A DNA stretch of 64,000 nt from positions 3,162,001 to 3,226,000 of the forward strand of contig NC_018681.1 of NCBI RefSeq assembly GCF_000250675.2, given 5' to 3'. This document shows, one piece after another, positions 41,686-50,951 of this stretch. The position numbers and the translations under genes were made by a program. Within the stretch, counting starts at the first letter, position 1. Each line of letters starts with the position of its first letter. The notes below the pieces were generated by a model. It worked only from the letters and a program-made list of their open reading frames with translations, did not search any database and had not been told where the DNA came from. The stretch is from Nocardia brasiliensis ATCC 700358. GTDB lineage: Bacteria > Actinomycetota > Actinomycetes > Mycobacteriales > Mycobacteriaceae.

Positions 41686-42720
41686 TCAGCGGAAGCGGAC
41701 GTCCGCGGTGGCGAGGCCGAAGATCTTGCGGCCCGCGGACTTCGCGGTGATGGCGATGACCGCGCTGCGCGTCTCGGGGTCGAGCGACTTGACCCGGCCG
41801 GTGAACTCGATGGTGCCGACATTGCGAGCCTCGACGACGGTGTAGTTCGAGAGACGAACGCCGTAGCGGGTGAGCGCGCCCGGGTCGCCGAGCCAGCCGG
41901 TGATGAACCCGGCGCCCAGTCCCATGGTCAGCATGCCGTGCGCGATCACGTCAGGGAGCCCGGTGAGCGCGGCGACGTCGTCGTGCCAGTGGATCGGGTT
42001 GGCGTCACCGGCGACCCCCGCGTAGTTCACCAGATCGCCGCGGGTGAGCCGGGTGGTCCGGGCCGGGAGTTCGGTGCCGACGGTGAGGTCCTCGAACCGA
42101 AGCGCGGTGTGCGGCACCCGGGTTCGGCTCACCTCGGAGGGGATCGAAGCGACCGGGACACCGGCCGGATCGACCTGCGGTGCGGCGTCGGCGGGGCTGA
42201 TCCGGGTGAACACCTCGATGCCGTGCATGATCACCCGCTCGATCGCCGCGCCGATGCCCTCGGCGACGTCCTCGGCGGTGAGCCCGACCACGGTGGTGTG
42301 CATGACCTGCATGACCCGCCCCGACTGATCGGAGAAAATGTTCTTGACGGTGAGCAGATCCTTGCCCGCCACCCGGCGCACCGCCTCGAGTTCGACGTCG
42401 CCGATCAGGCGGTCGCCGGTGACCACCGGCTGGTACATCTCGAAGACCTGATCGGTCTGCACGAACCCGTCGTATCCGGTGATGACGGTCTCGAAGAGCC
42501 GGCGATTGGCCAACATGGCCGCGATCGAGATGAACGTGGTCGGTGCGACGAGACCGGAGTAGCCGAGCTCGTCGGCCGCGTCCTCGCTCCAGTGCGCGGG
42601 ATGGAAATCCTGTACCGCCCGCGCGTATTCGCGGATCTTCTCCCGGCCGACCTCGTAGTAGTCGTCGGCCCGGTAGTGGTGCCCGACCAACCCGGCCACG
42701 TCGAACGCTGCTTCTGTCAC
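41686..42720 (-). CDS. fused (3R)-hydroxyacyl-ACP dehydratase, HadA/HadB-like
   Basis: 344 residues, two hot-dog domains. Residues ~5-150 resemble HadA-type N-terminal MaoC domains (FHPAHWSEDAA); residues ~205-340 resemble HadB with the catalytic hydratase motif AGVAGDANPIHWHDD. In mycolic-acid bacteria this dehydrates 3-hydroxyacyl-ACP in FAS-II elongation of meromycolic chains. In mycobacteria the two halves are separate subunits; here they are one chain. Start GTG with GAGGAG 4-5 nt upstream. Stands alone, convergent with the AraC gene. Confidence 0.87.
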   Translation of the reverse strand: MTEAAFDVAGLVGHHYRADDYYEVGREKIREYARAVQDFHPAHWSEDAADELGYSGLVAPTTFISIAAMLANRRLFETVITGYDGFVQTDQVFEMYQPVVTGDRLIGDVELEAVRRVAGKDLLTVKNIFSDQSGRVMQVMHTTVVGLTAEDVAEGIGAAIERVIMHGIEVFTRISPADAAPQVDPAGVPVASIPSEVSRTRVPHTALRFEDLTVGTELPARTTRLTRGDLVNYAGVAGDANPIHWHDDVAALTGLPDVIAHGMLTMGLGAGFITGWLGDPGALTRYGVRLSNYTVVEARNVGTIEFTGRVKSLDPETRSAVIAITAKSAGRKIFGLATADVRFR

Positions 42721-43036
42721 GCCGCTCCTCGTCTCAGACCTTCTCAGGCATCCCGATCGGCGCACCGCATCGCGGGCCGATGCGGTCGGCTCCGTCGCCT
42801 GAACATGTGTCGGGGGAGCGTATCCGACCGGTCGCGATGCGTCCGACCCAGCTCCACCGGTCGGATCGAACCGGACCGTTGTGCCACTGGTTACGGCGTC
42901 CGGTAATTCGTTCGGGCCGGTCGGAATTCCCCAGTTGATCTCCAGTCGAGCGGACCGAAACGATGTGTTTCTCTGGTATCGAAAGATCTTGGGCGAGACG
43001 CGAATCCGCGTGTGCACGACACATTGGAGTTCTTTT
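42721..43036. other. divergent promoter region of dehydratase and M1 peptidase
   Basis: 316 bp with no gene. It should contain promoters for both neighbours. I see no strong palindrome. Confidence 0.4.
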
Positions 43037-44581
43037 ATGACAAGGCGTTTTCCCGTGTTGCACTCTGTTTCGGTGCGAGCTGTTCCGCTGCTGGTGGCGG
43101 CGGCTTTGATCTCGAGTACAGGCACGGCCGCCGCAGCACCGCTGACCGGTATCGGTGATCCCAATTTCCCGAATATCGGCAGCGCCGCATACGACGTTTC
43201 CAATTACAGCATCGACCTGAAGTTCGATCCGTCCTCGGGCAGGCTGTCCGGGTCGACGACGATCACGGCGAAAGCCAAGCAGGATTTGAAGGCCGGGTCC
43301 GCGATCGGGTTCGACTTCCTTTTGCAGACCCAGTCCGTGCTGATCAACAACAAGGCCGCCAAATACACCCTGGGCAAGGACAAGCTGGCGGTGACGCTGC
43401 CCGCCAACCTGGCCGTCGGTGCCGAGTTCACCACGGTGGTCGCCTACAACGACATCCCGTCGCGGGTGGCGAACGCGGCGGGCGCGCGCAACTGGGTGGA
43501 GAACCCCAACGGCGCGCTGATCTCCAACGAGCCCTTCTCCGCCGAATGGTGGTACCCGAGCAACGATCACCCGACCGACAAGGCGACCTATGCGGTGTCG
43601 GTGCTCGCGCCGGAGAATATGGACGTCCTGTCCAACGGCGTGGAAACCATTGTGACGCAGAACATTCCGGGGTGGAAGCGGCACAACTGGCTCAGCAAGA
43701 ACCCGCAGATGACCTATGCGACCTACCTGGCGATCGGCAAGTACGAGCGCGGCGGACAGGGCGCGGGCACGCCCGCCCGGCCCAACCTGACCGCCTACGC
43801 GACGGATCTGGATCCGACCGTGCGGGCCAACGCCAAGGCCAGCATCGAGCGGACGCCCGAGATCGTCGATTGGCTGGCGAGCCAGCTCACGCCGTACCCG
43901 TTCGAATCCACCGGTGGTGTGGTGGACGCGAAGATGGGTGGCTTCGCGCTGGAAACCCAGACCATGCCCACCTACACCGACGGCTTCTTCAAGCGCGGTA
44001 AGAACGATTCGGTGGTGGTGCACGAGAACGCGCACCAGTGGTTCGGCGATTCGACCTCGGTGGCGACCTGGAAAGACGGCTGGCTGAACGAAGGTTTCGC
44101 CAGCTACATGGAGTACCTGTGGTCGGAGAAGAACGGCACCGGCACCGCGGCGGAAATCGCCGATTACGCCTATGCCACCTCGACCCGGATCAATTGGGAT
44201 GTCGTGCTGACCGATCCAGGGCCGGCCAATGTGCTGCCCGCCGAGTTGTACAGCCGCGGCGCGCTGGCGATCCAGGCCTTCCGCAGCGCGATCGGTGACG
44301 ACGACGTCTTCTACCGGATGCTGCGGGAATGGCTGACCAAGTACCAGTTCGGCAATGCCAAGGTCGCGGACTTCATCGAGATGGCCAACGCGGTCACCGG
44401 GCGCAGCACCAACGCCTTGTTCAAGACCTGGCTGACCGATAAGGGCAAGCCCGCGTACAAGCCCTCCGACGCGACGTTCGACAGCGGCAAGCGGGGCGGC
44501 GCGCCGCGCTCGGCCGTCCCGGCGCCGCCGAAGCCGAAGGCGTGGGACGACCTGTACGCGGTCGTGACCGCCAAGCAGTAG
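43037..44581 (+). CDS. secreted M1-family zinc aminopeptidase
   Basis: 514 residues. Sec signal peptide (1-34, ending TAAAAP) followed by the N-terminal saddle domain and the thermolysin-like catalytic domain with HENAHQW (His329, His333) and the third zinc ligand Glu352 in WLNEGFASY. The substrate-binding motif GGFALETQ replaces GxMEN, as in other secreted actinobacterial members. The long C-terminal domain of animal M1 enzymes is absent. ATG with TTGGAG 8 nt upstream. It should trim N-terminal residues from peptides outside the cell. Confidence 0.92.
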   Translation: MTRRFPVLHSVSVRAVPLLVAAALISSTGTAAAAPLTGIGDPNFPNIGSAAYDVSNYSIDLKFDPSSGRLSGSTTITAKAKQDLKAGSAIGFDFLLQTQSVLINNKAAKYTLGKDKLAVTLPANLAVGAEFTTVVAYNDIPSRVANAAGARNWVENPNGALISNEPFSAEWWYPSNDHPTDKATYAVSVLAPENMDVLSNGVETIVTQNIPGWKRHNWLSKNPQMTYATYLAIGKYERGGQGAGTPARPNLTAYATDLDPTVRANAKASIERTPEIVDWLASQLTPYPFESTGGVVDAKMGGFALETQTMPTYTDGFFKRGKNDSVVVHENAHQWFGDSTSVATWKDGWLNEGFASYMEYLWSEKNGTGTAAEIADYAYATSTRINWDVVLTDPGPANVLPAELYSRGALAIQAFRSAIGDDDVFYRMLREWLTKYQFGNAKVADFIEMANAVTGRSTNALFKTWLTDKGKPAYKPSDATFDSGKRGGAPRSAVPAPPKPKAWDDLYAVVTAKQ

Positions 44582-44596
44582 CCGGCACAACACCAG

Positions 44597-44625
44597 AGCC
44601 GGGCCGCGTGCCACGCGGTCCGGCT
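44597..44625. terminator. bidirectional hairpin terminator between M1 peptidase and argS
   Basis: AGCCGGGCCGCGT (44597-44609) pairs with ACGCGGTCCGGCT (44613-44625) apart from one G-T position, around a 3-nt loop. It lies in the 83 bp between two convergent genes and would stop transcription from both sides. Confidence 0.75.
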
Positions 44626-44664
44626 CCGCCGTGCGCGGGCCCGGCAACGTTGCGCGCGTTGGTT

Positions 44665-46431
44665 TCACATCCGTTCCGGGGCGGCGATACCGAGCAGGTC
44701 CAGACCGTGGGCGAGGGTTCGGGCCGTGAGGTCGCACAGGGCCAACCGGTTACCACGTTGCAGCGCATCGGCTTTGAGCACCGGACAGGCGTCGTAGAAC
44801 GCCGTGAAAGCACGGGCCAGCTGGTAGAGGTAGCCACACAGGCGATGGGGTTCGAGCGTGCTGCCGACCTCGGCGACGGTGGCTCCGTACGCGTCCAACG
44901 TCAGGACGAGGGCGCGTTCGGCCGCTGCGAGTGGGCTGTCGATCGCGACCACCGGCTCCGGGGCACCGGCCTTGCCGAGGAGGGATCGGATGCGCGCGTG
45001 CGCGTATTGCAGATAGACGGCGGTGTTGCCGGTGAAGGCGACCATCCGGTCGAGGTCGAAGGTGTAGTCCTTGACCCGTGCGGTCGACAGGTCCGCGTAC
45101 TTGACCGCGCCGATGCCGGATTGCGTTGCGATCGCGTCCAATTCGGCGTCGGTCAGCCCGGGATTCTTCGCCGCGACCACCGCGCGGGCCCGCGCGACGG
45201 CGTCGTCGAGCAGATCGCCCAGCCGCACGGTGCCGCCCGCCCGGGTCTTGAACGGTGTGCCGTCCGGGCCGAGCACCGTGCCGAAGGGGACGTGCTCGGC
45301 CTCGATGCCGTCGCGCAACCACCCTGCGCGCCTGGCCGTTTCGAAGATCAGCCGGAAATGCAGCGCCTGCCGGGAATCGGTCACGTACAACAGCCGCTGC
45401 GCGTGCAGGGCGTCGATGCGGTAGCGGATCGTCGCCAGATCCGTGGTGTCGTAACCGTATCCGCCGTCGCTCTTGCGGACCATCAACGGCACCGGCGCAT
45501 CGTCGGGGCCGGTGACCTCGGTGGAGAACACCACCGTCGCGCCGTTGCTGTCGACCGCGACGCCCTGCTCGAGCAATTCCGCGACGACGCCGGAAAGCAG
45601 AGGGTTGTAGAACGATTCGCCCACCGAGTCGTCCGGCGTGAGCAGTACGCCCAACTTCGCGTAGATAGCGGCGAAGGCCCGCTCCGATTCGGCGACGATA
45701 TCGCGCCAGCGATCCAGGGTCCGCGAATCGCCCGCCTGCAACGCGACCACCCGCGCGCGCGAGCGGACCGCGAAGTCCGGATCGGCGTCGAAGGCGGCCC
45801 GCGCCGCCCGATACAACCGGTCGAGCGCGGAAACCGCGGTGCCCTCGGCGGCGACATCGTCGTGCCGCCACCGCACGTCGGGGTGCTCGTCGAGATATTG
45901 GATGAGCATGCCGAACTGAGTTCCCCAGTCGCCCAGGTGGTTCTGCCGGATCACGACGGCGCCGAGGAAGCCGAGTACCCGAGCCAGGCTGTCGCCGATG
46001 ATCGTCGTCCGCAGGTGCCCGACGTGCATCTCCTTGGCGATATTGGGCGCGGAGTAGTCGAGCACCGTGCGCCGCCCGTGCTCGGTCGCGGGCACCCCGA
46101 GTCGGACATCCGCCAGTCGGGCGGCGACCTGCGCCCACAGCACCCGATCCGGCACGGTGATGTTCACGAATCCCGGACCGGACACCGCCGCGGTCGCCAC
46201 CGGCCGATCCGTGCCGGGTGCCAACGCCGCGACGAGTTCGGTCGCGTACTCGGCGGGCCTGACCCCGAGGCGTTCGGCCAGGGCCAGTGCGGCGTTGGAC
46301 TGGAAGTCGGCGCGTTCGGAACGTCGGAGCACCGGGTCCGCTCCCGCCAGTTCCGGGCGGGTGCGGCCGATCGCATCGGAGACGGCGTCGGCAACACGGT
46401 CGAGCAGCGGTACAACCCCTGGATGGGTCAC
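44665..46431 (-). CDS. argS: arginyl-tRNA synthetase
   Basis: 588 residues. N-terminal tRNA D-loop-binding domain (1-~110), Rossmann core with the HIGH-type motif SAPNIAKEMHVGHLRTT, the KTRAGG segment in place of KMSK (normal for many ArgRS), and a DALR anticodon-binding domain (CGYLYQLARAFTAFYDACPV). Start GTG with AAGGGA 7 nt upstream, inside a small hairpin. In many related actinomycetes argS lies upstream of lysA and hom; it does not here, so this may be a second copy. Activity appears intact. Confidence 0.93.
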   Translation of the reverse strand: MTHPGVVPLLDRVADAVSDAIGRTRPELAGADPVLRRSERADFQSNAALALAERLGVRPAEYATELVAALAPGTDRPVATAAVSGPGFVNITVPDRVLWAQVAARLADVRLGVPATEHGRRTVLDYSAPNIAKEMHVGHLRTTIIGDSLARVLGFLGAVVIRQNHLGDWGTQFGMLIQYLDEHPDVRWRHDDVAAEGTAVSALDRLYRAARAAFDADPDFAVRSRARVVALQAGDSRTLDRWRDIVAESERAFAAIYAKLGVLLTPDDSVGESFYNPLLSGVVAELLEQGVAVDSNGATVVFSTEVTGPDDAPVPLMVRKSDGGYGYDTTDLATIRYRIDALHAQRLLYVTDSRQALHFRLIFETARRAGWLRDGIEAEHVPFGTVLGPDGTPFKTRAGGTVRLGDLLDDAVARARAVVAAKNPGLTDAELDAIATQSGIGAVKYADLSTARVKDYTFDLDRMVAFTGNTAVYLQYAHARIRSLLGKAGAPEPVVAIDSPLAAAERALVLTLDAYGATVAEVGSTLEPHRLCGYLYQLARAFTAFYDACPVLKADALQRGNRLALCDLTARTLAHGLDLLGIAAPERM

Positions 46432-46434
46432 GAG

Positions 46435-46460
46435 ACGTCCCTTCGTGCTTGTCGGGACGT
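46435..46460 (-). promoter_or_regulatory. hairpin covering the argS ribosome-binding site
   Basis: ACGTCCC and GGGACGT (46454-46460 and 46435-46441 on the minus strand) are perfect complements with a 12-nt loop. The 3' arm includes most of the AAGGGA ribosome site just before the GTG start, so folding would hide it. Confidence 0.45.
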
Positions 46461-46502
46461 GCAGTATCCCAGTCCGACGGCCGCCGCCGACAGCGAGTTT
46501 CG

Positions 46503-47651
46503 CTAGCGGAACAAGGCGCAGGTGGCGGTCGGGAACTCGGCGGCGACCGTGGCGGCGCCGGGTAGGCCGGTGACGGGGTCGAGTGGCAGCGTGGTGATCG
46601 TGTGGGACTTCTGGTTCGCGGCGTAGAGCCGCCGGCCGTCGGGGCCGAGGGTGAGCGCGCGCGGGAACTTGCCGCCGCAGGGGGTGGTGGTCACCGGGAT
46701 CAGCAGTCCGTCACCGATGATCGCGAAGGTGGCGATGCTGTCGTGGCCGCGGTTGGCCAGATAGAGGAAGCGCCCGTCCCGGGAGACGACCGGCGCCGAC
46801 GGGTAGTTGCGGTCGCCGCCGGTGGCGGTGTCCGCGGGCACGGACTGCCCGGGCCGCAGCTCGCCCCGCTCGGCGCGCCAATCGCACACGGTCACAGTGG
46901 AATCGAGCTCGTTGGCGAGAAAGACGGTGCGGCCGTTGGGATGAAAGGTCAGGTGCCGCGGCCCGCTACCCGGTGCCAGCGTGACCCGTGCGTGCTCGGT
47001 CAACTCGCCGCCGGCGAGTCGGTAGACGTAGACGGAGTCGACACCGAGGTCGACCGCGAGCACCCAGCGCCCGGACGGGTCGAACACCACCTGGTGTGCG
47101 TGCGGACCGGTCTGCCGATCGGGATCGGGGCCGGTGCCACGGTGCCGGGCCACGTCGGTCACCGCGCCGAGACGACCGTCCGCGGCGACCGCCAGCGCGC
47201 TGACACTGCCCGAGGTGTAGTTCGCGGTCAAGACTGTGCGCCCGTCCGGCGAGACGCACAGGTGAGTAGGGCCTTCGCCCTGTACCGCAACGGTATTCAG
47301 CACCTTCGGCACCGCGGCGCGCAGGTCCACGGCGGTGGCGGTGCCCGCGCCCGATCCCTCGTTCACCGCGTACAGGTAGCGCCCGTCCGGGGACAGCGCC
47401 AGGAACGACGGGTCCGCGACCGCGACGGTGCGCTCGACGGTCAGCCTGCCGGAGCGCCCGTCCACGGCGGCGACCCCGATCCCGGCGCCGCCCGCGTCGC
47501 CCGAGGTATAGCAACCGAGGAAGGCGCGACGAGTGTTCGCCGCAGCCGCCGGCGCCGGCCACAGCGCTCCGGTCGCGAATGCCGCGCCGACACCTGCTGC
47601 CGCGCCCAGTATGCCGAGTAACTGCCGCCGATCGATTTCGTCATCGCGCAC
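46503..47651 (-). CDS. Tat-exported lactonase-family beta-propeller protein
   Basis: 382 residues. A twin-arginine-like signal (DRRQLLGILGAAAGV, cleavage near APAAAA) precedes a seven-bladed propeller with repeated blocks (LSPDGRYLYAVNEGSG, VSPDGRTVLTANYTSG, FHPNGRTVFLANELDS, LGPDGRRLYAANQKS). The family includes 6-phosphogluconolactonase Pgl and muconate-lactonizing relatives, but an exported member probably acts on another lactone. Start GTG preceded by AAAGGACAG; the upstream ATG would put a long tail before the export signal. The regulatory partner is unknown. Confidence 0.85.
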   Translation of the reverse strand: MRDDEIDRRQLLGILGAAAGVGAAFATGALWPAPAAAANTRRAFLGCYTSGDAGGAGIGVAAVDGRSGRLTVERTVAVADPSFLALSPDGRYLYAVNEGSGAGTATAVDLRAAVPKVLNTVAVQGEGPTHLCVSPDGRTVLTANYTSGSVSALAVAADGRLGAVTDVARHRGTGPDPDRQTGPHAHQVVFDPSGRWVLAVDLGVDSVYVYRLAGGELTEHARVTLAPGSGPRHLTFHPNGRTVFLANELDSTVTVCDWRAERGELRPGQSVPADTATGGDRNYPSAPVVSRDGRFLYLANRGHDSIATFAIIGDGLLIPVTTTPCGGKFPRALTLGPDGRRLYAANQKSHTITTLPLDPVTGLPGAATVAAEFPTATCALFR

Positions 47652-48012
47652 GGGACTGTCCTTTCCTCGTGCGGGAATTCCCCGCGTTCGGGAAAGAATG
47701 TCCCAATTGCCGGCCTGCCGCAAGGGGTGCAATCAAAATTGCAAGCGGCGCAATGGAAATCGCGGCCCGTTGCGTATTTCGTATTGCGCCGCAGGTGTTC
47801 TCAATCGCGGGGAAATAGCGCGTGGCGGCCCGGGCCCCGGTTCGGCGGCCGCCCGGTGTGGAGTGGGGAGAACAGTTTTCGGCTCGGCACCGGCTCTTGC
47901 CTGGACCTGCGGGGTAGGCGCAACTTCCCCAGTTGAACCGGTCTGGACGTGAACATGGTTGCGGGGGAGTCTGGTTGCTGCAAACACCGGTAAAAGACAG
48001 GCGGTTCTAGAC
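47652..48012. other. intergenic region between lactonase and small peptide genes
   Basis: 361 bp without a convincing gene. It is richer in AT around 47700-47800, where several ATTGC/GCAAT motifs occur, and should contain divergent promoters. A long-range inverted repeat lies at 47745-47792. Confidence 0.45.
47745..47792. repeat. 10-bp inverted repeat upstream of the lactonase gene
   Basis: GCGGCGCAAT (47745-47754) and ATTGCGCCGC (47783-47792) are perfect complements separated by 28 bp. It could be a paired operator; no regulator gene is adjacent. Confidence 0.4.
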
Positions 48013-48198
48013 ATGTCGGCTTTCATCAGCATCATGGATTCGGTCAATATCATTGCCGCTGGCTCGGGTTCGAGTGACGATTCGAGTTCGCTCAGCAGCA
48101 GCACCGGTTCGTCCGGCGGCGGGTCGATCGGGGACAGCATCGATTTGCTCAAATTGAGCCTGAAACTGCTTTCCTCCATTGTCGGTCATTTGTCCTGA
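48013..48198 (+). CDS. 61-residue Ser/Gly-rich amphipathic peptide
   Basis: 61 residues. A hydrophobic N-terminal stretch (MSAFISIMDSVNIIAAG) and an amphipathic C-terminal helix (SIDLLKLSLKLLSSIVGHLS) flank an acidic, Ser/Gly-rich linker (about residues 17-41). The size and plan recall the small channel-forming peptides PorA/PorH of corynebacteria, but no sequence match is claimed. It has no Sec signal. It lies 116 bp before the cutinase gene on the same strand. The ribosome site is weak (AGGCGG farther upstream than usual). Confidence 0.5.
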   Translation: MSAFISIMDSVNIIAAGSGSSDDSSSLSSSTGSSGGGSIGDSIDLLKLSLKLLSSIVGHLS

Positions 48199-48314
48199 CC
48201 TGGAATTCGCGACAGTCAGCGCGGCGACCACGGTTGTCGCGCTGAAAGTCGTACGCCCTCTTGCCCGTCCGCCCGGGTGGCGGCGGGTGCCCGATCGATA
48301 TCGGTGAGGTTCTG

Positions 48315-50192
48315 ATGCCTGTCCTGCCCTCGTCCAAGCGCTGTGTGGTGGTGGCCACGATGGTGGCCGTCGGTGTCACCCTCGGTGCCACCGGAGTCGC
48401 CTCCCCGGCCAGCGTGCACACCAGAACATCCGGCTGTGCGGACACTTTCAATCTCTTCATCCCCGGCACCTGGGAGACCAACGAGGCGGCCGATCCGGCC
48501 CAGCCGATCGGCATGCTCAGACCGATCGCCGAGGCGATCCAGCGCGAGCACGGCGCGACATCGGCCATCTATTTCACGCCCTACATGGCACGGGCCTTCG
48601 ACAACGGCCACACCTACGCCGACAGCAAGAACACCGCGCTCACCAACGCGCGTAAGGCGCTGCGCGACTACGGAACCCGCTGCGCCGGGACGAAGTTCAC
48701 CATCACCGGCTACAGCCAGGGCGCGGACGCCGCCGGGGACATCGCCTCCGATATCGGCAACGGGCGCGGCCCGATCTCGGCCGACCGGGTGCTCGGCGTC
48801 GGGCTGCTGTCCGATCCGGCCGCGGGCACCACCGGCGAAACCGCGGTCGGCCCCCGCACCCCGGGCAAGGGGATCGCCGACCCGCGGCCGCGCGGGATGG
48901 GCGCGCTCTCCGGCCGGGTCACCTCGATCTGCGACCCCAACGACCTGTACTGCTCGATCCAGAAGAACGCCAATCCGCTACTCGGACAGCTGGGTTCGCT
49001 GCTGAGCAAGCTGCCCAGCGACTCCCGGCTGGCCGGCGCCCTGACCTCGGACTTCTCCAAGGCGGATCTGCCGGGCCTGGCCGCGGCCGTGCGCGACTTG
49101 GCCGCGAGCCTGGTCGACCCGCGCGGTGTCGATCTGACCCGGGTGCGCGAGCAGGCGGATACGGTCGAGCACACCATCCGCCCGCTCGCCGAACTGGTCG
49201 GCTCCGGTGCGGCCGCGAAGCAATTGGCCGCCGCCCCAGCGGGTTCGGCCGAGCACAGCGCGGGCAAGGTGCTCAACGGCGCCGCCCAGTCGGACCTGTC
49301 CGGCGCCGTGTCGGCGGCCAACACGATCGCCGGAAACGCCACCGACCTGTTGAACAACGGTGTCGAGACGCTACCGGCCGGCTCACCCGAAGTAGCGGCG
49401 CTGAGTGGCCTGTCCGATTCGCTCAACGGGCAGATCGAAGTGCTGATCACCTTGCCCGTGGGCGTCCTGGAATCCGCGGCGGGCATCCTGGCGCTGCTCA
49501 AACCGAGCGAGATGGTCAACCAGGCACTGGATGTCGTCGCCAAGGTCACCACCCTCGACTTCCGCGGCATCCTGGACAACCTGGCGCTGCTCCCGCAGAA
49601 GGTGCTGGCGCGCGACGCCGCGGGCGCGCACGCCATCGCGGGCACCTTGAACAATCAGTTGCGGCCGCTGGTCGACCTGCTCGCCGCGGTCGACGTGAAA
49701 TGGGTGTCGCAGGTGCTCTCGATGGTGCCCAATTCGCAAGGCTTCCTGCAGATCGCGACGATCGCCGCCTCGGTGCTCTCGACCATCGACATCCCCAAAC
49801 TCGCCGAGATCGCGGGCCGGATCCAGGAAGTCGCGTGGTCGGTGCTGGAGAAGCTGGCGCCGCCGCCCGGCCAGCAGCCCGACCCGGCCGGGGCAGCGGT
49901 CGCGCTCTCGGCGCTGCTGCCGATCGGGCAGGACCTGGCCGGGGTCGCGATGGGCATGCTGACGGCCGAACGCAAGGACACCGGGCTCGACGACCTGACC
50001 GCCGCGCTCGCCACCTCGAAACCGTCGCCCGGGATCAACCTGTTCGACCTCATCGGCGACGGCATCAGCGCGGCAATGTTTTTCGCGTCCAACGCGCACG
50101 TCAACTACGGCGCGCTGATCGTCGACGAGACCGGCCGCAACGCCATCGGCTGGCTCGGCGACTGGTTGAACTCGCGCATCGGACCACGGTGA
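48315..50192 (+). CDS. secreted cutinase-family protein with large insertion
   Basis: 625 residues; typical cutinases have about 200. After a signal peptide (1-~33) the cutinase core shows the nucleophile Ser134 in GYSQG, the disulfide pair Cys206/Cys213 and catalytic Asp210 (CDPNDLYC). The catalytic His that normally follows within 15 residues is found only at position 595 (HVNYG) in a C-terminal block that matches the end of the cutinase fold. The ~385 residues between are helical, Ala/Leu-rich and contain no motif I recognise. Probably an outer-surface lipase/esterase. ATG preceded by GGTGAGG. Confidence 0.87.
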   Translation: MPVLPSSKRCVVVATMVAVGVTLGATGVASPASVHTRTSGCADTFNLFIPGTWETNEAADPAQPIGMLRPIAEAIQREHGATSAIYFTPYMARAFDNGHTYADSKNTALTNARKALRDYGTRCAGTKFTITGYSQGADAAGDIASDIGNGRGPISADRVLGVGLLSDPAAGTTGETAVGPRTPGKGIADPRPRGMGALSGRVTSICDPNDLYCSIQKNANPLLGQLGSLLSKLPSDSRLAGALTSDFSKADLPGLAAAVRDLAASLVDPRGVDLTRVREQADTVEHTIRPLAELVGSGAAAKQLAAAPAGSAEHSAGKVLNGAAQSDLSGAVSAANTIAGNATDLLNNGVETLPAGSPEVAALSGLSDSLNGQIEVLITLPVGVLESAAGILALLKPSEMVNQALDVVAKVTTLDFRGILDNLALLPQKVLARDAAGAHAIAGTLNNQLRPLVDLLAAVDVKWVSQVLSMVPNSQGFLQIATIAASVLSTIDIPKLAEIAGRIQEVAWSVLEKLAPPPGQQPDPAGAAVALSALLPIGQDLAGVAMGMLTAERKDTGLDDLTAALATSKPSPGINLFDLIGDGISAAMFFASNAHVNYGALIVDETGRNAIGWLGDWLNSRIGPR

Positions 50193-50220
50193 CGCGGCCG
50201 GGCCCGCGGCGGACTCGGGC

Positions 50221-50898
50221 TCAGGAGGCGTCCTTGTCGGGGGCGTTTCCGGGAGCCCAGAGTCCGCGCACGTGCCCGATGTGATTGCGCAGGAAGGACT
50301 CCACCTGCGCGCCCTGACGCTGTTCGATCAGATCGAGGATGGTGTGGTGCTCCTGCGCCGAGTTGTCCAGCTCGCCGCGCGCGACCAGCGCGGCGAGACC
50401 GAGCAACCGGGTCTGCGCTCGCAGATCGCTGACGATCTGCGAGAGCCGCGGATTGCGGCAGTAGGCGAGCAGCATGAGGTGGAACCGGCGATCGGCATCG
50501 ACGTATTCGACCAGATCGCCCCGCTTGGCCGCGTCGACGATCTTGTCGGCCGCCGCGCGCAGCCCCGGCAGGTCCGCCTGCGGAATGCGGTCGACGATGG
50601 CGCGCACGCTCGGCGGCTCCAGCAGCAGGCGGATCTCGGCGATCGCGTCGAGATCCTCGTCGGAGGCCTCGGTGACCCGGAAGCCCTTGTTCGGCACCGA
50701 GATCACCAGCCCCTGCTTCACCAGGTCCAGCATCGCCTCGCGGACCGGCGTGGCGGAGACGCCGAAGCGTTCCGACAGCCAGGGCGCGGAGTAGAGCACG
50801 CCGGGTTCGAGCTCGCCGGAGATGATCGCGGCGCGCAAGGCGTCGGACACGTGGTCGCGCAGCGTCGGGCGCTTGCGGGTATCCAGTCGTTCGATCAT
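50221..50898 (-). CDS. GntR-family (FCD) regulator of the hydroxyproline operon
   Basis: 225 residues. Winged helix at 10-75 (SERFGVSATPVREAMLDLV) and an all-helical FCD effector domain with metal-binding positions (Asp in DADRRFHLML, His in EHHTIL and NHIGHV). It follows the permease gene by 53 bp on the same strand and is probably the last gene of the hydroxyproline operon, acting as its repressor with hydroxyproline or a pathway intermediate as ligand. Confidence 0.9.
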   Translation of the reverse strand: MIERLDTRKRPTLRDHVSDALRAAIISGELEPGVLYSAPWLSERFGVSATPVREAMLDLVKQGLVISVPNKGFRVTEASDEDLDAIAEIRLLLEPPSVRAIVDRIPQADLPGLRAAADKIVDAAKRGDLVEYVDADRRFHLMLLAYCRNPRLSQIVSDLRAQTRLLGLAALVARGELDNSAQEHHTILDLIEQRQGAQVESFLRNHIGHVRGLWAPGNAPDKDAS

Positions 50899-50951
50899 CA
50901 GTGTGCTCCGGTTATCTGCTGGTGGGCCAGGCCCCGTCGATATCAGAATAG

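Noticed and set aside
44665..46431. ArgS inactivation because KMSK is missing
   Set aside because: Many functional arginyl-tRNA synthetases lack a canonical KMSK, and all other landmarks are intact.
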